Position numbers and translations under genes: made by a program. The notes below the pieces were generated by a model. The model was not told the DNA's origin, did no database searches, and saw only the letters and a program-made list of their open reading frames with translations. Source: Lachnospiraceae bacterium (GTDB lineage: Bacteria > Bacillota > Clostridia > Lachnospirales > Lachnospiraceae). Taken from it: a stretch of DNA of 64,000 nucleotides. Positions 63,253 through 64,000 of the stretch are shown here, in pieces; positions within the stretch are counted from its first letter, which is position 1; every line of letters begins with the position of its first letter. The stretch is taken from assembly GCA_910575775.1 (NCBI GenBank), contig CAJTEY010000016.1, forward strand, positions 1 to 64,000. The letters are read 5' to 3'.

Positions 63253-64000
63253 ATGAACAAAAACAAACTTAAATGGACAGCATGTGCACTGGCGGCAGTA
63301 GTCGGATTTACAAGTACGGGACTTGAGGCGGAAGCCACAGGAAATGTGGGAAGTGTTCTTCCCTCGGCAGGTATCGAGTTTTCCCTTCAGGATGAAGAGA
63401 AATCCACCGCATTATCGAGTTTAAAAGAAGAGTCGGATAAAGAAGCGGCACAGCAGGGAGAAGACAGTGGTGCAAATGCTTCCTCTGAAATCGAAAACGA
63501 AGGCATCAGCGTTGGCAGCGTTCAGGTGGGCGGGTTTTCCGATCTTGCCAGCACTTCCGATAAGGTGAGCAAGGCTCCCGAAAAAAAGATAGAAGATACG
63601 ATTGTAGTCAGCGAGGGCTACACCAGGGATCTGAAGGCGGCGGCGGGAAGCGGCCTGTCTGAGGAAGAGGAAAGCTTTAAGAATCTGGTTATCGCGAAAG
63701 TAAATGATTATGTAAATGTGCGTGACATTCCGAGCGAAGACGGTGAGATTGTCGGTAAGCTTTACAACAAATCCGTCGGCAGTTTCATCGAGGAGGAGGA
63801 CGGCTGGTATAAGATCAGTTCCGGCTCCGTTGAGGGATATGTGAAGGGCGAGTACTGCGTGACAGGTGACGCAGCCGTTGATTATGCGAAGGAAGTGGGA
63901 ACCCGTATCGCGACCGTTACGACCACGACACTGAAGGTTCGTGAGAAGCCCGGTCTGGATGAGGCGGTTCTCGGTCTCGTTCCGATTGAGGATGAACTGA
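63253..64000 (+). CDS. Secreted SH3-domain protein, 5' part (cut by the window edge)
   Basis: 249 codons are present and the frame is still open at the right edge. A signal peptide (MNKNKLKWTACALAAVVGF, cleavage after AEA) is followed by a low-complexity Ser/Glu-rich region (~45-130). Two SH3b repeats come next (NDYVNVRDIPSEDGEIVGKL and TTTLKVREKPGLDEAVLGL). Such proteins usually carry a C-terminal peptidoglycan hydrolase (NlpC/P60 or a cell-wall hydrolase domain), which would lie beyond the window. Shine-Dalgarno GAGGTG. Confidence 0.85.
   Translation, partial: MNKNKLKWTACALAAVVGFTSTGLEAEATGNVGSVLPSAGIEFSLQDEEKSTALSSLKEESDKEAAQQGEDSGANASSEIENEGISVGSVQVGGFSDLASTSDKVSKAPEKKIEDTIVVSEGYTRDLKAAAGSGLSEEEESFKNLVIAKVNDYVNVRDIPSEDGEIVGKLYNKSVGSFIEEEDGWYKISSGSVEGYVKGEYCVTGDAAVDYAKEVGTRIATVTTTTLKVREKPGLDEAVLGLVPIEDEL

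Overview
The window looks like chromosome from a motile, Gram-positive member of the Clostridia, most likely Lachnospiraceae. The evidence is the S10-spc-alpha ribosomal gene order with a KOW-domain gene between map and infA, a long L17, zinc-ribbon adenylate kinase, YesM/YesN regulation of a sugar ABC transporter, an EcfA-EcfA-EcfT module and a csrA-flagellin pair. No taxonomic search could be run, so the genus is left open.

Positions 1-6500 are an accessory and decaying region. It holds a solitary DUF1016/YhcG-type PDDEXK nuclease gene bracketed by two copies of one palindrome, an unknown 595-residue protein, and relics of a TOTE-type primase, an IS66 element, a type I methyltransferase (HsdM), a phosphoesterase and an acetyltransferase, plus an intact VOC-fold gene. 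Two orphan copies of the last ~17 codons of tuf (EF-Tu) lie 5.1 kb apart in it.

Positions 6600-13,760 carry a MazG-like pyrophosphohydrolase, then a YesM/YesN two-component pair and a three-gene sugar importer without its own ATPase. Positions 13,900-22,040 are rich in signalling genes: a FapA-like protein with an N-terminal repeat array, a REC-HD-GYP protein, a large two-part lipoprotein and an EAL phosphodiesterase. Positions 22,090-29,450 hold a BMP-type nucleoside importer (lipoprotein, double ATPase, two permeases) followed closely by a hybrid histidine kinase. A 77-bp structured intergenic repeat occurs twice (17,396 and 23,418), and its terminal hairpin covaries between the copies.

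Positions 32,600-49,860 are the ribosomal super-operon: rpsJ-rplC-rplD-rplW-rplB-rpsS-rplV-rpsC-rplP-rpmC-rpsQ-rplN-rplX-rplE-rpsZ-rpsH-rplF-rplR-rpsE-rpmD-rplO-secY-adk-map-KOW-infA-rpmJ-rpsM-rpsK-rpsD-rpoA-rplQ. Six gene junctions carry related hairpin elements whose outer stems differ in sequence but stay complementary.

After rplQ, where many Firmicutes go straight on to ecfA1-ecfA2-ecfT-truA-rplM-rpsI, a 3.8-kb block intervenes: a small tyrosine recombinase, csrA, flagellin and an M15-type peptidase. The recombinase lies between two 29-bp inverted repeats (26/29 identical), each of which is itself built like a recombinase core site. Inside the segment, beside the left repeat, a motif close to the flagellar sigma-D promoter points away from csrA-flagellin. 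Inversion would aim it at csrA-flagellin. I read this as a candidate phase switch for flagellin, and it is the most interesting item here. The ecf-truA-rplM-rpsI genes then follow, with tRNA-Ala(CGC), tRNA-Val(CAC), a YitT protein, a MATE transporter, an SDR enzyme, thioredoxin reductase and a truncated SH3-domain secreted protein at the right edge.
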